64,000 bases of DNA, taken from Cheilinus undulatus. Taxonomy: Eukaryota > Chordata > Actinopteri > Labriformes > Labridae. This document shows positions 21,720 through 34,399 of the stretch, in pieces (within the stretch, counting starts at the first letter, position 1; every line of letters begins with the position of its first letter). Made by a program: the position numbers and the translations under genes. The notes under the pieces are model-generated. The model was not told the origin of the DNA. It saw only the letters and a program-made list of their open reading frames with translations, and searched no databases. The stretch spans positions 41,500,151-41,564,150 of the forward strand of contig NC_054877.1 in assembly GCF_018320785.1 (NCBI RefSeq). Direction: 5' to 3'.

Positions 21720-22640
21720 CGGTGTTTCCCAACCATTTTTCCTTGGAGCCCCCCCTACATGTACCTAAGAAAAGCAGAGCCCCCCCCAGGACCCTAGAGA
21801 GAAGAAAAAGTGACACTGCTGCCAAAAATCAACGTAGATTTTAATTGTTCGCTGATAAAACCCAAAAAAGGCCGATGCATGCTTTTCTTATCAAAAGACC
21901 TTTATATAAACTACTTAATAACTGCTTTATCGTGGTTTTTGTCAATATTTGCAAATCTAATTTGGCAGCCTCAGAGCAGACAAAGCCTTGCGCCCTCCCT
22001 AAGGCCCCGTCCACATGGAGACGAAAACGATATATTGCCGTTTCGTTTTGAAAAAGTTTTCCGTAAAGACAGAATCATTTCAGGAAATATCCACGGAACC
22101 ACTGAAAACGCTGTAGTGCATATGCAAAGCCTATGCGTGGCGCTGTATTGCTGCCATGGAAATGCGCCAAACAAGAGAAGAAGGTCACAGAAAACTGACA
22201 CAAACTTTCTTCTAGCTGTCCTTCTGGTTGTTCTCCGTGTTGGATTTAAAAACATCTGGTGTGTGTGTTTCACAGTGGTGGTAAAGGAGCATCAGATTTT
22301 GTTGTAAAATCCATAACAAGCTCAGTAGCTTCTGCAGCACAAACACAACCCTGTAATCCGCCATTGTTGTTTTGGCCGGACCTGCGCAGGCGTCTTAAAA
22401 GAGCCACGCTGTGTGTGACGTAATCGTTTCTAGAAAGATGCGGTTGGCCGTCCACACAGAGAGGAAACAGTAGTCATTTGCTGGTTTATGTACTCTGGGA
22501 ATCGTTTTCAATCCATTTCCATGTGGATGAAACGCTGATATGACAAAAAACTTTTGCATATACTCCTGAATTTGTCTCCGTGTGGAGAAGATCTCTGGCG
22601 CCTCCCCAGGGGGTGCCTGACCCCAGGTTGGGAACCAATG
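21720..22640. mobile_element. hAT-type element with nested miniature element
   Basis: The left end CGGTGTTTCCCAACC and right end GGTTGGGAACCAATG are inverted repeats. They are flanked by aggtaggc (21712-21719) and atgtaggc (22641-22648), an 8-bp duplication with one mismatch. The outer parts contain C/G-rich gagccccccc and cctccccagggggtg. A second element occupies 22001-22590. No transposase was found. Confidence 0.75.
22001..22590. mobile_element. ggccccgtccaca-type miniature element
   Basis: The left end (ggccccgtccacatggagacgaaaacg) and right end (tttgtctccgtgtggag) are related inverted repeats. This is a familiar teleost miniature element whose termini read 'ccgtccacacggagacg'. Outer bases at the right end are decayed and the target duplication was not found. 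It lies inside the 21720-22640 element, so it is the younger insertion. Confidence 0.6.
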
Positions 22641-22961
22641 ATGTAGGCATTTGCCCCTTGCACTCAGAATCTAACCATGATTGGGGTGCATCAGATATAG
22701 GGTTTGAGTTTGAAATTACTTTCAGTGGTTGTGACGTGCATTCTGAGTGAAAATAAATGCTAAGAGTGAATAAAATAGCATCAAAGTAGTTTCATTGTCC
22801 AAAAACGTCCCCGGGAAGGACCCCTGGTCCTTATATTAAGGCTTAAACCACTTAAAATGTTTTCATACCAAACAAACTACAGTAAGATTAAAGCCCTGTT
22901 GAGACTGTATGAACAACTATATTACATGGTGGTAGAAATCAGTAACAAGTTTGATGTGCAG

Positions 22962-23485
22962 AAGGGTTATTATAGTTAACTAAAACTAACTAAATAACTA
23001 AAACTAAAATGTAAAAATCATTTTAGTTAACTGAAACTAAATAAAAACTAACCCTTACAAATAAAACAAAAACAAACTAAAATTGTATGAAATGAAATAG
23101 AATTAGGGACAACATCTTCTTAGTTTTAGTCTCTAGCACTAGCACACTGACTGACATGAACATCCAAGCCTGGAGAGAGTAAAATCTCCTGGTTTGATTG
23201 GAGACAACTTCACACAATGGTAATTTTAAGTCTTGAGTTATATACCAACATTAAAATTTAATGATTATAGCGAAAAATGAAGAGTTTTGTGTCAGGTATC
23301 CCACATTGCTGAAAAACTAACACTAGAACTAATAAGATCTAAACTAAAACGAAGCATTTTTGCAAAATAAAACTCAACTAAACTAAAAAACAGCAGTAAA
23401 ACTAATTAACACTAGACTGAAAATCAAAACAAAAGGTAAAAACTAAATAAAAATTAATGAAAAATCCAAAATGATTATAACCTTG
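22962..23485. mobile_element. hAT-like 'aactaaaact' miniature element, copy 1
   Basis: Starts aagggttattatagttaac and ends attataaccttg, inverted termini around an interior of repeated actaaaactaaa. Direct repeats atgtgcag (22954-22961 and 23486-23493) flank it. A second copy at 32271-32842 has cleaner ends. Non-coding. Confidence 0.75.
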
Positions 23486-24499
23486 ATGTGCAGCATGGAG
23501 GCTATTGCACCATTACTGAGTAGACTTTTTTACTTTAATAAGTTAAACCTGACCTGGAGACGTGTGGTGATGGTGGTGACTCTGAGTTTTAATGCTCCTC
23601 CTAGAGCTGATGAATAAGTTCTGTTGTCTTATAGGTACAGCTCCTGAAAATGGAAAAATCCAGTCTCTCCAAATACTAGAATATTATATTAGACTATTCT
23701 AATAAAGGATTTATAATGCAGCAGTGTTGACCTTCTGGAAAGTATGTTCATTTATGAACTCAACACTTGCTCAGGGTTCCTTTTGCTCTCATTATTCATC
23801 AAAGCAGCCGCCTTCTAGGAGGTCTTAGCACACTTCATGCTTCTGTCTACTGACAAGCTTTATTTAGATCCTGATTTGCCCACAGAGAAGCCAAAACCAC
23901 TAGTAACTGGTTTACTGACAGCCATGATACAGTGGCATTCCTTCTGAATGTCAAAAGAGCTAGAGCCATTAAAGTCTGACATGAACGGCAGGAGAGTTTG
24001 AGATAAAATGTTTAATTAATAAATAGAAAATTACATTGTCACGTGGTAGAAAAACTGTATTCTCATGCCCAGTGCAGCTGTCTCTCACCCTCTCCATCAT
24101 CATGGCACATAATGTCACTCAGTCTTTTAAAGAGAGCTTGTGCATGATGCATGGATTTTACAAATACACATAAAAATACACACATTTGCCTTTATCCATA
24201 AAAGTTCAACACTCAGTAAAAACTATGAACAATAAATTCAAAGGCTTTATAAATTAAAGTTGCTCTCTCATATGATGATACCGTGTTTGACAGCTTAACT
24301 AACTCACCTGACCTGAACTTTCTAGAGGAAGATCAGAGACAGCCGAGCCAAAAATACAGACGAGCTGAAGGCCACAATCAAAACAACCCGGGCTTCATAA
24401 CACGTCAGCAGTGTCACAGAGGACGGTCTCCATGCCACACTACACCGATGTAGTAACAGGAGGAGCTCCGACCATGAAGCAAGCACATGAAGGTTGACA
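23486..24499. other. Intergenic spacer, nothing recognised
   Basis: AT-rich DNA without recognisable frames or repeat ends. A fragment-like stretch near 24010-24260 was not assignable. Confidence 0.4.
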
Positions 24500-25510
24500 T
24501 TTCTGATTTAAACATTTGTTCTTTTTCTTTGGTTGTTTTTTAAATTTCAATATTTTGAGATGCTGGATTTATGAGTTTCATGAGCTTCATTTTAATCCCA
24601 AATATCAACAGTTTTTATTTAAGATCTTACATTTTTATCTCATCTTTGGACCTTTATTACTCAGTATTTTTAATTTTATCTCATATTTTGACCTTTAAAA
24701 TTCTTGATTTTGAATTTTTATCTCATATTTTCACTTTTTAATCTCAAGACTTTGACTTTTATCTATATTTTCACTTTTTAAACTCAAGACTTTGACTTTT
24801 ATCTATATTTTCACTTTTTAAACTCAAGACTTTGACTTTTATCTATATTTTCACTTTTTAAACTCAAGACTTTGACTTTTATCTATACTTTCACTTTTTA
24901 AACTCAAGACTTTGACTTTTATCTATATTTTCACTTTTTAAACTCAAGACTTTGACTTTTATCTATATTTTCACTTTTTAAACTCAAGACTTTGACTTTT
25001 ATCTATACTTTCACTTTTTAAACTCAAGACTTTGACTTTTATTTATATTTTCACTTTTTAAACTCAAGACTTTGACTTTTATCTATATTTTCACTTTTAT
25101 CTCATATTTTCTCTTTCTAAACTCTTGATTTAGATTTTTTAAACTCAAGGCTTTGAATTTTATCTCATATTTTACAATCTAAACTCTTGATTTGCATTTT
25201 TTCTCATATCTTGACGGTTTTGACTCCTAACTATAACTATTGATCCCAAATATTAACTTTCAATTCAAATTTTAATTTTTTCTCATCTTTTGACCTTTTA
25301 AACTCCTCATTTTGAATTTTATTTAGTACTTTCACAGTAAAATCATGATTTTAACTTTTGACTTTTTTAAATCTTGTGTTTTTTCCCTTATAATTAGTTA
25401 TCGATGACGATGCAGTTGACAGTTTACGGGAAATGTTGACCCAGTTAGAACCTCAGGTTAGACCCAGATTCAGAATTCAGCCCCTGCTGTGATTTAGTCT
25501 GACATCCCTG
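24500..25510 (-). mobile_element. hAT-type element, minus orientation, expanded array
   Basis: Read on the minus strand it begins CAGGGATGTCAGACTAAATC, then follows the element at 55198-56027 through gggtctaacctgagg and taaactgtcaac, and into ttttgacttttatctcat-type units. The minus-strand right end is missing or unrecognisable near 24500. It ends at 25510, immediately before the 8-bp duplication of the next hAT element. Confidence 0.65.
24727..25100. repeat. 40-bp tandem array, about nine copies
   Basis: A 40-base unit (actcaagactttgactttta, then tctatattttcactttttaa) repeats head to tail with very few changes, mainly tatattt versus tatactt. The near-identity of copies points to recent expansion inside the older, degenerate hAT element at 24500-25510. 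Confidence 0.95.
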
Positions 25511-25518
25511 ATCTAGAA

Positions 25519-26084
25519 CAGTGATTCTCAACTGTTGGGTTGCAAAGCTTTCTGGGTGGCGAATGTATGCCAGGGAATTTTTTTTTGACAAAACTCTATC
25601 TACGGAAGCCCTTAATGGACATACAATAATTTCATACATGTATTTTTTAGGTTTTCCTATTATTATGAGTGGAATTCTGTATTTTTTTCAAGATTTCTAC
25701 CTAATTATCTCCCATTTGTTGGGAAACAAAGCTAGTGTACCCAAGATAACAAAGAAATTCTTTGAGAAATTACCAAACTTCTATGCTATCTCTGGAAAGT
25801 GGAGTAAAATAAGATGTTAGCATGCAAATCCTTCAGTAATTATGTGCTTGTTTGCTTTGTCCTGTCTTCTTGTTCAATGCGTTTTTCTATCTAGAATCCA
25901 AACATCAACATTTTTTGGAGTGTTCTAATATCTTCATGGTGTAATGGTAGCCAAGAATACTGACTCACCAGTGATGACTTATTAACTAACATTCATGGAA
26001 GTAATTGATTTTTTTTTTTTGGGTCGTGATTTCTCTTAAGGAGGACGTGGTGGGTCCTGATGCCTGACCAGGTGAGAACCACTG
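25519..26084. mobile_element. hAT miniature element with perfect duplication
   Basis: The ends CAGTGATTCTCAACTG and GGTGAGAACCACTG are inverted repeats. Perfect 8-bp duplications atctagaa lie at 25511-25518 and 26085-26092. The element is 566 bp with no credible coding frame. It was inserted directly against the end of another hAT element (25510). Confidence 0.9.
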
Positions 26085-26092
26085 ATCTAGAA

Positions 26093-28692
26093 CATTTGTT
26101 CCCAACCTGAGGTCCACTCATCCCTCATGGAGACGTTCGGGATCTCAGGTGGGGCACGGGGAGGCATTTCTGCTCTGACAGTTTCAAAAGTAGATGTACA
26201 TATATTTTTTTTTATCATGACTAGAAATATGAAGTACAACAGTGTTTTGGGCCACCATAAAAGAGTTTTAAAAATTAAGAGGATCTGTACATTTTTAAGG
26301 GAAAAAATCAAATATTTTGAGATAAAGTTGTTTAGTTACAAGAAACCAAACCAGAGTTTCTGATTTAAAAGTTATCAGTTTATAAGGAAAAGCTCAACAT
26401 GTATTAGTTTTAAAAGTCAGAAATTCTGGCATTATAAATTGAAGAATAAAGTTGTAAATTTTTGACATTGTAAAGTAAAAAAAATTATAAGAAACCAAAC
26501 TGAAATAGCCCCACTTCACAGAATAATGATGTGACGATACTGTGTTAAAGTCACAGGTATTTCTTTACCTCTGTCCTGTTAAGAAGTATCATTTGATTAA
26601 GGACTTGTGCAAGGGAAGCAGCTTTATCTGGCATGATTTCCTTCTGTTCAATTGGCTATTTTTGACTTTATAATCTTACAAATTCTAAGTTTTGGTTTAT
26701 GTAATTGTACAACTTTTAAAGGAAAAGTCTTTTCCCATAAATTTATAGCTTCTCGAATTTCAAAATATATATTTTTTCAGAAAAAAATCCCAGATATTTA
26801 AAAAAAAGAGTAAAAGTAGAGTGGCATTAATAAATAATCATGAATAGTTTATACGTTTAATCTGGATCCCACAGCGCTCCATCCTGTCGCTCAGTTAGCG
26901 TGATAGCTCAGCTCAGCTGCACATCTTGGTTTAACATTTCTTTTGGCAAGGCCCTTCACAGGTATGATTACCTGAGTGCAGATTGTTCATCGCTTAACAA
27001 GAATAGCATTAATCTCCTGATTTATTTTAGATTGAGGTAATCCTTTAGTAATCCAACAGGAAGGCATTTTTTTACACTGTTAAAGCAGGAAAGCTGAATT
27101 TGAAATAAGAAGAAGCATCAGTAAAATCATAACACATAAAAGTGTAAGTAAATTTTAAAACTATCACTAATTATTTAAATCAGTTAGTATCTTTTTTGTT
27201 GACTGAAGTCTGATCAGAGATTTTAGCAGCAAAAATTCGCTGCTTTATTAAGAAAGCTCGCTGCTCCTAATGATTGTAATGTTTCTAACTTTAACGCCAC
27301 ATTTATATCTGCTGATATAACCCTCACACTCCCCCACCCCCCTCACACTGTAAGAGGCTAAAACACCATATGTGACACATTATTTTGAGCGGGGTCAGTA
27401 GGTCAGGGACAGGATATAATGACTTATCTGCTCCTGACGGTGCTGAAGCATGACATGCATGTGGGTAAACCGTGTTGCTTGGACAGTTTCCTGATTTAAC
27501 TTTTTATATTTGTTGTTTTATCAACTAACATTAATTTCTCCTGACATGCTTTCAGGATCTGTGGTTTATGTCATACATGTGTTGAGCCACTAGGTGTCTC
27601 TCAAAGACAAAATTAGAGGCACATTTTAAAGCTCCTGGACTGGAAACCCATATCAACACTGACCTTTTGACCTTTTGACCATGCTTTTTAAGATTTATGT
27701 GCATTATATCAACCACCACATTGTGTTATAAATGACTTTCAGTCCAATTATGAAATACTGACATTAAAAGCCTCTGAAAATTTGACTTGAAATATTAAAA
27801 ACCCTTATGTGATATCCAGTTTAATGTGTCATTAAGCTTCCCAGAAATTCTAAGTGAAATAAACATTCATGAATTTATCAGGATTGTTTGGGTGTAGCAG
27901 CTCATGCTCAGTTTTGGTGATCTCATTGTTCCAAGAAGGGACTTATGAAGCAAAATCAGCAGTTTCTCAGCAAGGTTATGAAATACCTCTGCTCAGAATT
28001 TCCTGGATCCACAACAACTTTACTTGTACCGCAGGTTTACTTCTTGAAATAGACAGTCTGAGTTCAAAATCAACCTTTGGTTCCCCTCTCCATGTCGTTC
28101 CTCTCTCTCTCAAGCTCTATCCATCCTCTGATTTAAATAAAAGAACATTAGCTTGAAAAATAAACCTCAAAAAGTAAACATCACAGATGGATTATTTTAA
28201 TATATTAAGTCAAATTCATACGGCTTCAATTTCTTACATACTTTATTATAATGTTGTTAAGATCTATCCACTGATTTCGATAATGACGTTATTGACAGGA
28301 GTGGATAAAACACACAAGCTGCACTTTATTTTACTGGGCCTTAAATACCCAGTCATTTTAAATAGTAAGTATATTTTCTTAAGACTATGGTGGTTATTGT
28401 GCCATATGCTGGCATTTTACCAAGAAATAACTCAGATTAATGCTACTATTAAGGAGGTATTTATATTTCATTAATGTGTTAATTATCAAGTAATTCACCA
28501 TTATACTGTGGCAACTCTCCTGTAATTAAGTGGTATTTAACCAAGTAATTTCTTAGAAATAAGATGATGATTTTTTTTTACATAAGATGCTTTGTAATTT
28601 CCAGATTTTTTTTTTCATCTCGCTGAATTAAAATGAGTCCCTCCTGAGTAATTTTCAAATAATTTGTAGGTCAAGTGCAGTTAGGTTTAGGT
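26093..28692. other. Repeat-worn spacer
   Basis: Starts with gttcccaacctgaggtccac, a worn hAT-like end without a partner. The rest is AT-rich with no supported gene, and the frames at 27869-28474 show no family resemblance. gtaattacc-type units near 28440-28560 resemble the interior of the 16798 element. Confidence 0.4.
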
Positions 28693-29292
28693 CAGGGGTG
28701 ACTAAACTTTTTCCACAGAGGGCTGCATACAAATATATATAAGAATGGCAGGGCCTCCTTCACAAACATCACCTCAAGGATATTAAAGTTGGTAAAACCA
28801 ATTTTATAATGGTTTAGATATGCTTAGTGACTGGGTATGCTTTAATGGCTAGTTAATGGCTGGCAGGCCAAATATGTGATCATTTTAAGGATTTTAGTGG
28901 GCCAATCAGATTTCAGGAAGCCATATTCAGCCCTGGCTAATACTGGCTACACCCCTAAAACACCATCAGTACTACTATCAGCCTCTGTTATCTGTCACGG
29001 CATTTTAAATCAAGATATAATTGTTTTAGTTGTCAGTATGTTTATCATATACAGTGTTGTCTTCTTTATTAGAAAAAATTCTCAAATCAATAAATTCTTC
29101 CTGTCAAAATGTTTGTTTACACACTAGCATGGTAGCACTGCCTTGTTTCTAAACCAAGTACAACACAGTCAGGCACAAGTTTCCTGTTCAAATGTAGGCC
29201 ATATTTCATTTAATTTTTAGAACTTTCTATGGGCCCATCAAAATGGACTGTGGGCCACATTTGGCCCCAGGGCCATAGTTTGGACACCCCTG
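28693..29292. mobile_element. hAT miniature element with perfect duplication
   Basis: The ends CAGGGGTGACTAAACT and AGTTTGGACACCCCTG are inverted repeats. Perfect 8-bp duplications gtttaggt lie at 28685-28692 and 29293-29300. Exactly 600 bp, with inner blocks gagggctgcata and gggccacatttggcccc typical of the 'CAGGGGTGTCAAACT' class. No transposase. Confidence 0.9.
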
Positions 29293-29540
29293 GTTTAGGT
29301 GATCAGGGTAAGGGTAAAACACCACCTACTTACCAGAGAATTTCCACACTATTACAAAGACCTACGTGATAAGTAATACATTATTACCTGGTAAATTCTG
29401 CCTTAATAACAAATATTAACAAATTATTACTAGGTAATTACCTCCTTATTCTTAAGAAATTCCGAGACGATTAGACTTGTTGCCATAAAATTACTAGGTT
29501 ATTAGGTCCACCAAAATACAGTACTACCAACACGACTTTA

Positions 29541-29992
29541 TTTCAGGCTTTTCTAACAAAAATATGTGCCCCTGGCCTGTCCACAATCCCCTCAAGTATC
29601 AGGACCCCCCCCCCCCTTTCAGAAAATGTGTGCTGAAACAAGCTCAGATTGTCCTCTCATGATGTCATGTGGGGAGTTAGCCTCACCACCAGGTTCAGTT
29701 GGCCCTCCCCACTTGGAAGAAGTTCTGCCCTCCTCCCCTGATCCTCCTTTCAGCTGACAGGTGAGAGGATGAGCCGCATCCATTTCCTGAGAGGGGTGGA
29801 GTCAGACAGCTCATTAACATTTAAAGCCACAGAAACAGCTCATTCTGAGCAGGGCTGAAAAAGAGGGGGTTTTAGACATGCAAAAATCCAATACTGGAGT
29901 GTTTTTTCAGCAACAAACTTCACAGGCATGTTTTGGGGACCTCTGAGACCAATATAAACTTGTCTTAATAGGGAGAAATATGGGACCTTTAA
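29541..29992 (+). mobile_element. piggyBac-type miniature element, copy with lost left end
   Basis: Shares ttcaggcttttctaac, cccctggcctgtccacaatc, atgatgtcatgtgggga and gggacctctgagaccaatat with 38915-39326 (reversed) and 41303-41772. The right end abuts TTAA (29989-29992). The left end with ttaaagg is missing, and a run of 12 C near 29605 is an added difference. Non-coding. Confidence 0.75.
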
Positions 29993-31029
29993 GCTGGCGA
30001 GTGTAACAGAATTGGAAGAGAATTCCAAAGAGTTGGCACCACAAATTCAAAAGCATGATCAGCTTTAGTTTTTAAACAAACCCCAGGGATAGAAAGAAGA
30101 CCCTAGTCAGAAAACCTGAGCGATCGCCTGAGGATGTAAAGTTGGACCATACGTGTCTGCATGTTCAAAGCTCTCCAATAAAACACAAAGCTCAACTTTT
30201 CTTGCCTTTACTGAAGTGTTCCTTTATATTTTGTTTTTTGTAAAACTGTAAGATCACAAAAAATGAATCAGTACAAAGCTCTGCATATGTGTACAACAAG
30301 CAACCGAGTGAAAATACAGCTAATTCAACACAAATCTGCAAGCCAGCCTAAATAGCAGCTACAGTTAGTTAGCTCACTGAGTTAGCATTAGCTAGCAAAG
30401 CACATGCAAAACATAAAAATCAAAAACATCCTTAAGCACGAGGGCAGATATACTCAGATGCATGCCTATGCACATGTAGGCCTTTATAGACAAAAACAAG
30501 GAACTTAAAATGAACTCTGAAGTTTGAGACCCAGTGTAAGGAATCTAATATGGCGGTGATGTTAGCTGTCCTGCTGGACCCAGCATTTTAAACTAGATAG
30601 ACGATTAAGGGAGGATTTATGCATGCATGTAAAAAGGGAATTAAAATAATTGAGGCTGGAAGAAATAAAAGCATAATTTATTTTAATTATTTTTATGTGC
30701 AGCTGTGATTTGATGCAATGTTACAGGATTTACTTTAGTTCTTTTCTTTCCCCTTGTTTCACACAATTATATGTTTATTAATCCATGCCCTTATTAGTGT
30801 GAGGTAGAGATTAGTTGTCACCTTAAGAAACCTGTGCAGGACTCCTCTTACAGTTAGTGTTTGCTCCCTTTTTGTGCGGACCTATTTGTTCATATTTGAG
30901 CCTTCAGAATCTGCACCTCTGGTTTGTAATCCACAGATTGTAATTTTAAACCCAGATGATTCAGGCTAAACCACAGAACAAGTTGTGTGAGTTAAAATCC
31001 CTTCTTTGAAGCAGTTCCCTTTACAAACC
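29993..31029. repeat. Probable interspersed repeat, unclassified
   Basis: Phrases such as ttggaagagaattccaaag and agaccctagtcagaaaacctgagcg are reminiscent of a repeat seen widely in fish genomes. I cannot name the family or its ends from memory. No coding potential was seen. Confidence 0.35.
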
Positions 31030-31790
31030 AATTACTTAATCAATTATAGAGCTGTCTCTGTCTGAGAAGACTCCTGAAATCCTTTTAGCCTCACCAGAGC
31101 TTTTTTGTAGCACGGAAATGCTTCCACTGTGTCTCTAATTTCCTTCCTGGTGAAGATAAGGGGAAACAAGCCAGTATAAGGGTTAAGATAGACCAGAGTG
31201 GGGTCACAACACCAGAAAAATCCCTGGCATTGTCTGTCTGAGCCATTGTCACCATCAGGAGAGTAGTACAGACTCCAAAAAATGGAGAGGGAGAATAACA
31301 CCAGACCCAGAACTCCCTAAACTCTCCTCCTGGTCTTTGCTTTGTGTCTCATGGCCATGCTCTTGTTGAGGGTTTTCCATTTGGCGACCCGGGACAAACA
31401 AGGCAGGGAAGATGGAGAGAAGCAGTAAAGGGAATCTGGTGTGGCTGATGAAGATGCATAAGTTCACTCTGCTCTTTGTGTGATCCAATACAGGAGGAGC
31501 CACCCTAACCCCAAACTTCTCCACTGAAATCAGCAGCATGGATCCCGGACTGGAGCGAAGACCCAAGCGATGCAGAGAGGCCTGAGGAATAGGATCTAAA
31601 AACCCTGCTCTTATTCAGGGTGAGGATCAGAGCTTTTTTGTCTTCCTTGAGCAGACACAGTAGCAGACCAGGCAGACCTCAGGAAGTCCTACGAGGAATA
31701 GTCCCACTAAGATAGCAATATGTGTGTATCTAAACAGGATCTTCACAGAAAAGAGAAGCATGTTTTTGTGACTGAGTCATCAGGCTGCAG
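31030..31790 (-). pseudogene. Possible degenerate seven-helix receptor remnant
   Basis: Minus-strand fragments in shifting frames include a hydrophobic stretch (HIAILVGLFLVGLPEVCLVC), a basic loop (KWKTLNKSMAMRHKAKTRRR), a hydrophobic segment (GVLGLVLFSLSIFWSLYYS) and DPTLVYLNPYTGLFPLIFTR followed by KEIRD. The order basic loop, helix, NP-containing helix, short basic tail resembles loop 3 to helix 7 of a rhodopsin-type receptor. Stops and frameshifts interrupt it. The match is by general shape only; no family is claimed. Confidence 0.35.
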
Positions 31791-32270
31791 CTGAACATCA
31801 ATTGTCAACCTTCATGCCTCTAAATATGAAAGATCTCACAGAGATGTTTTATTTTTAGAAGTTTCAGTTTATTGATGGTCAGAGATGATGACTAACTCCA
31901 GCTGAGAGCTCGATAAAGCTGGATCTTCAGACAGCGTCTCTTCCTGCAAAAACTCGGACACAAAACACACACACTCTAATGAGCTATAAGGGCTAAAACA
32001 GGTTTAAAAAGGGCAAAATTAAAAGCCATATAAAAATAATTCAAAACATAATATTTGCTTCCAATATGGAAGCCCTATGGAGATGTAAATGGAAAAAAAA
32101 GGAAATGGAACAATTTAATCCAAACACAACATCTCCAATAATGAATGATAAAGGGCAGAAAGAATCTTCTGTAATCTTAACCTTTCAATGCAGATTGACT
32201 GGGCAGATTCCATGTCTGTCATCAGGCTGATCCATCTTGCAAAGTGCCAATCTGAAACAATTGTGCCAGG
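31791..32270. other. Intergenic spacer, nothing recognised
   Basis: AT-rich DNA with no supported feature. Confidence 0.4.
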
Positions 32271-32842
32271 CAAGGTTATTATATTTAACTAAAATGAACT
32301 AAAACTAAAATTCAAAAATCATTTTAGTTACCTGAAACTAAATAAAAACTAGACTTTTCCCCCCCAAAAAAGAAAACTAAATAAAACTGTATAGTGATCT
32401 TAAAAAACTAACTAAAATACAATTAAACTGAGACAAATATCCTTAGTTTTAGTCTTTGACACAACCATACCAGCTGGCACCTACACGCAAGTCTGGTGGG
32501 TGTAAAATTGCCTGAATTGATTGGTTAAGACTTCACACAATGGTAGTTTGATCTCTGGAGTTGTACTCAAATATCATCTTTAAATAGAAAAAATGATAAA
32601 TGAAGAGTAGCCTGTTAGAATATGTTTTTAAAAAAGTATGATGTTCACTCAGCCCTGACATGTATCTGAAAAAACTAAAACTATCACTAAAATGAATAAG
32701 AACTAAACTAAAACAAAGCCTTTTGCAAAATAAAAACTAAACTAAATTACCTAACCGGCAGTAAAAACTGAAATTGAACACAGAAAGTGAAAATGAAATG
32801 AAAATATAAACTAATGAAAAATCCCTAACTTTTTTAACCTTG
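32271..32842. mobile_element. hAT-like 'aactaaaact' miniature element, copy 2
   Basis: Starts CAAGGTTATTATAT and ends TTTTAACCTTG. Perfect 8-bp duplications gtgccagg lie at 32263-32270 and 32843-32850. The interior repeats actaaaacta and shares whole phrases with 22962-23485 (aaaatcattttagttaactgaaactaaataaaaac-like). The two copies fix the element ends and family. Confidence 0.88.
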
Positions 32843-32850
32843 GTGCCAGG

Positions 32851-34399
32851 TCTGAGAACGGCCTCACCAATCAGCGCCATTCTCTGAGAATGAGGCGGGA
32901 GTTACGGATGGTGTTTGGCTGTACTGTGAGCCGGTCGCAATAGTTCAGTAGCAAAAGAAAACCATCTCTTTAACATGAAGGAACCTCGAGCAGAAGCAGA
33001 CTCATGTTGAGTAGCCATCTGCCAAAGCCGTGCCGTGGTAGGCAGAGTGGGGGAAAAGCAGGAAGAGGGACAAGAGAGGATTTGGTTATATCATCAGAAA
33101 TGATGGTAGCAATGCATGAAGATTGAAGAGCTGGACCACAGTTCTTTAGTTAAACTCATGCCGGTCCGCTTCAGCTTGAATATGCAAAAGTTACAATCAG
33201 GGTTTAGCTGTTTGCAAGTCAGACTGCTGTCGGTGAAGCTGTTAGCTCAGCTTTAGCAATTAGTGATGTGTCAAAGACCTGGCTCTTTATGTGAATGAGA
33301 TTTGGATCCCATTTGAGAGCTTTTTTAAATTGTGTGTGTACTATTTTATTGATTAGGATATTTTCTTTACAACCCTCTACGACAGGCACACAAAGTATTA
33401 CAGACTTGTTCTTACAGGTGTAGCATTAATGTTTTCTATCAGGGGTGTCATAAAGCCAAGCCAGTGAGCAGGTTTCATCTGATCTGCCAGGTGTTTTGGA
33501 GAGACCGTATATATTTGAAAAAAGAAAAACTGATAAATTGATATGTTATTGATTTTGAATGTTTCTTTATTGAAAGAGGAGGAAAGAAAAACACTGAAAG
33601 CTTTGCTTTGCAGAGAAGATATTGCTGTTCATTTTAACTGCCTCATCATGAGGTTTAGCCACCAACTACTGTAACTCCACCATCTGAGCTGTGCATGCCT
33701 ACTACCTCATTCTTGTCTTATTGCTGATTGGCTTGTTATGAATGTGGCAGACAGTTTTCCTCCAATCACCTTCTAAATTATTTACAAGTCCTGCCCTTTC
33801 CAAACACTTTGTGTGGGAGGATATATATGCTCATATGCAAAAAAATCAGGAATCAGAAAGGGGGCAAATACTTTCACAGCACTGTATACCATGCAGTGTA
33901 TTTATGCAGCAGTCTCTCTGGTGTGTTAAGCTATTATAATCTGACCTTGTTTAACAAGACATTGTTGAACAAAGCAACAAAAGATCTGAGATGAAGTACT
34001 CTAGCTGCAAGGACAAACAGCTGCAGTTTTATTATCACAATTTTGCTGTTCACAAGTTTTGTTTGAAAATAATAATAAAGGATTGCCTTGACTAGACCCC
34101 ATCTCAAGTAAAAGCTGTGTAATTTCATAAACTGAATTTACACGATTCACTTCCAGTTAACACTCTTTTAGGCAAAGTGTTACAGGTATCTACTTGTATG
34201 TGTGACAATGAGTCATCCTTTACTCTATATACTTATAAAAGCCTAAAGACTATAACTGAAGCTTGATGGTGTTTAAAATAAAAGTCTAATTATTAATCTG
34301 AAATCTCAGTGGAAATCACTTTAGGTTGAAGTTTAATTTCCCCTCCCCTCTAACCTCAGGGACATGTGACGTCCTTGAGTCCTGTGCGGTTCAGGTTCA
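32851..34399. other. Intergenic spacer, nothing firm
   Basis: No gene or clean repeat end could be supported. The frames at 33728-33994 show no known domain. Confidence 0.4.

Noticed and set aside
24727-25100. Regular repeats that could suggest a CRISPR-like array
   Set aside because: The 40-base units are contiguous with no unique spacers, and the genome is that of an animal.
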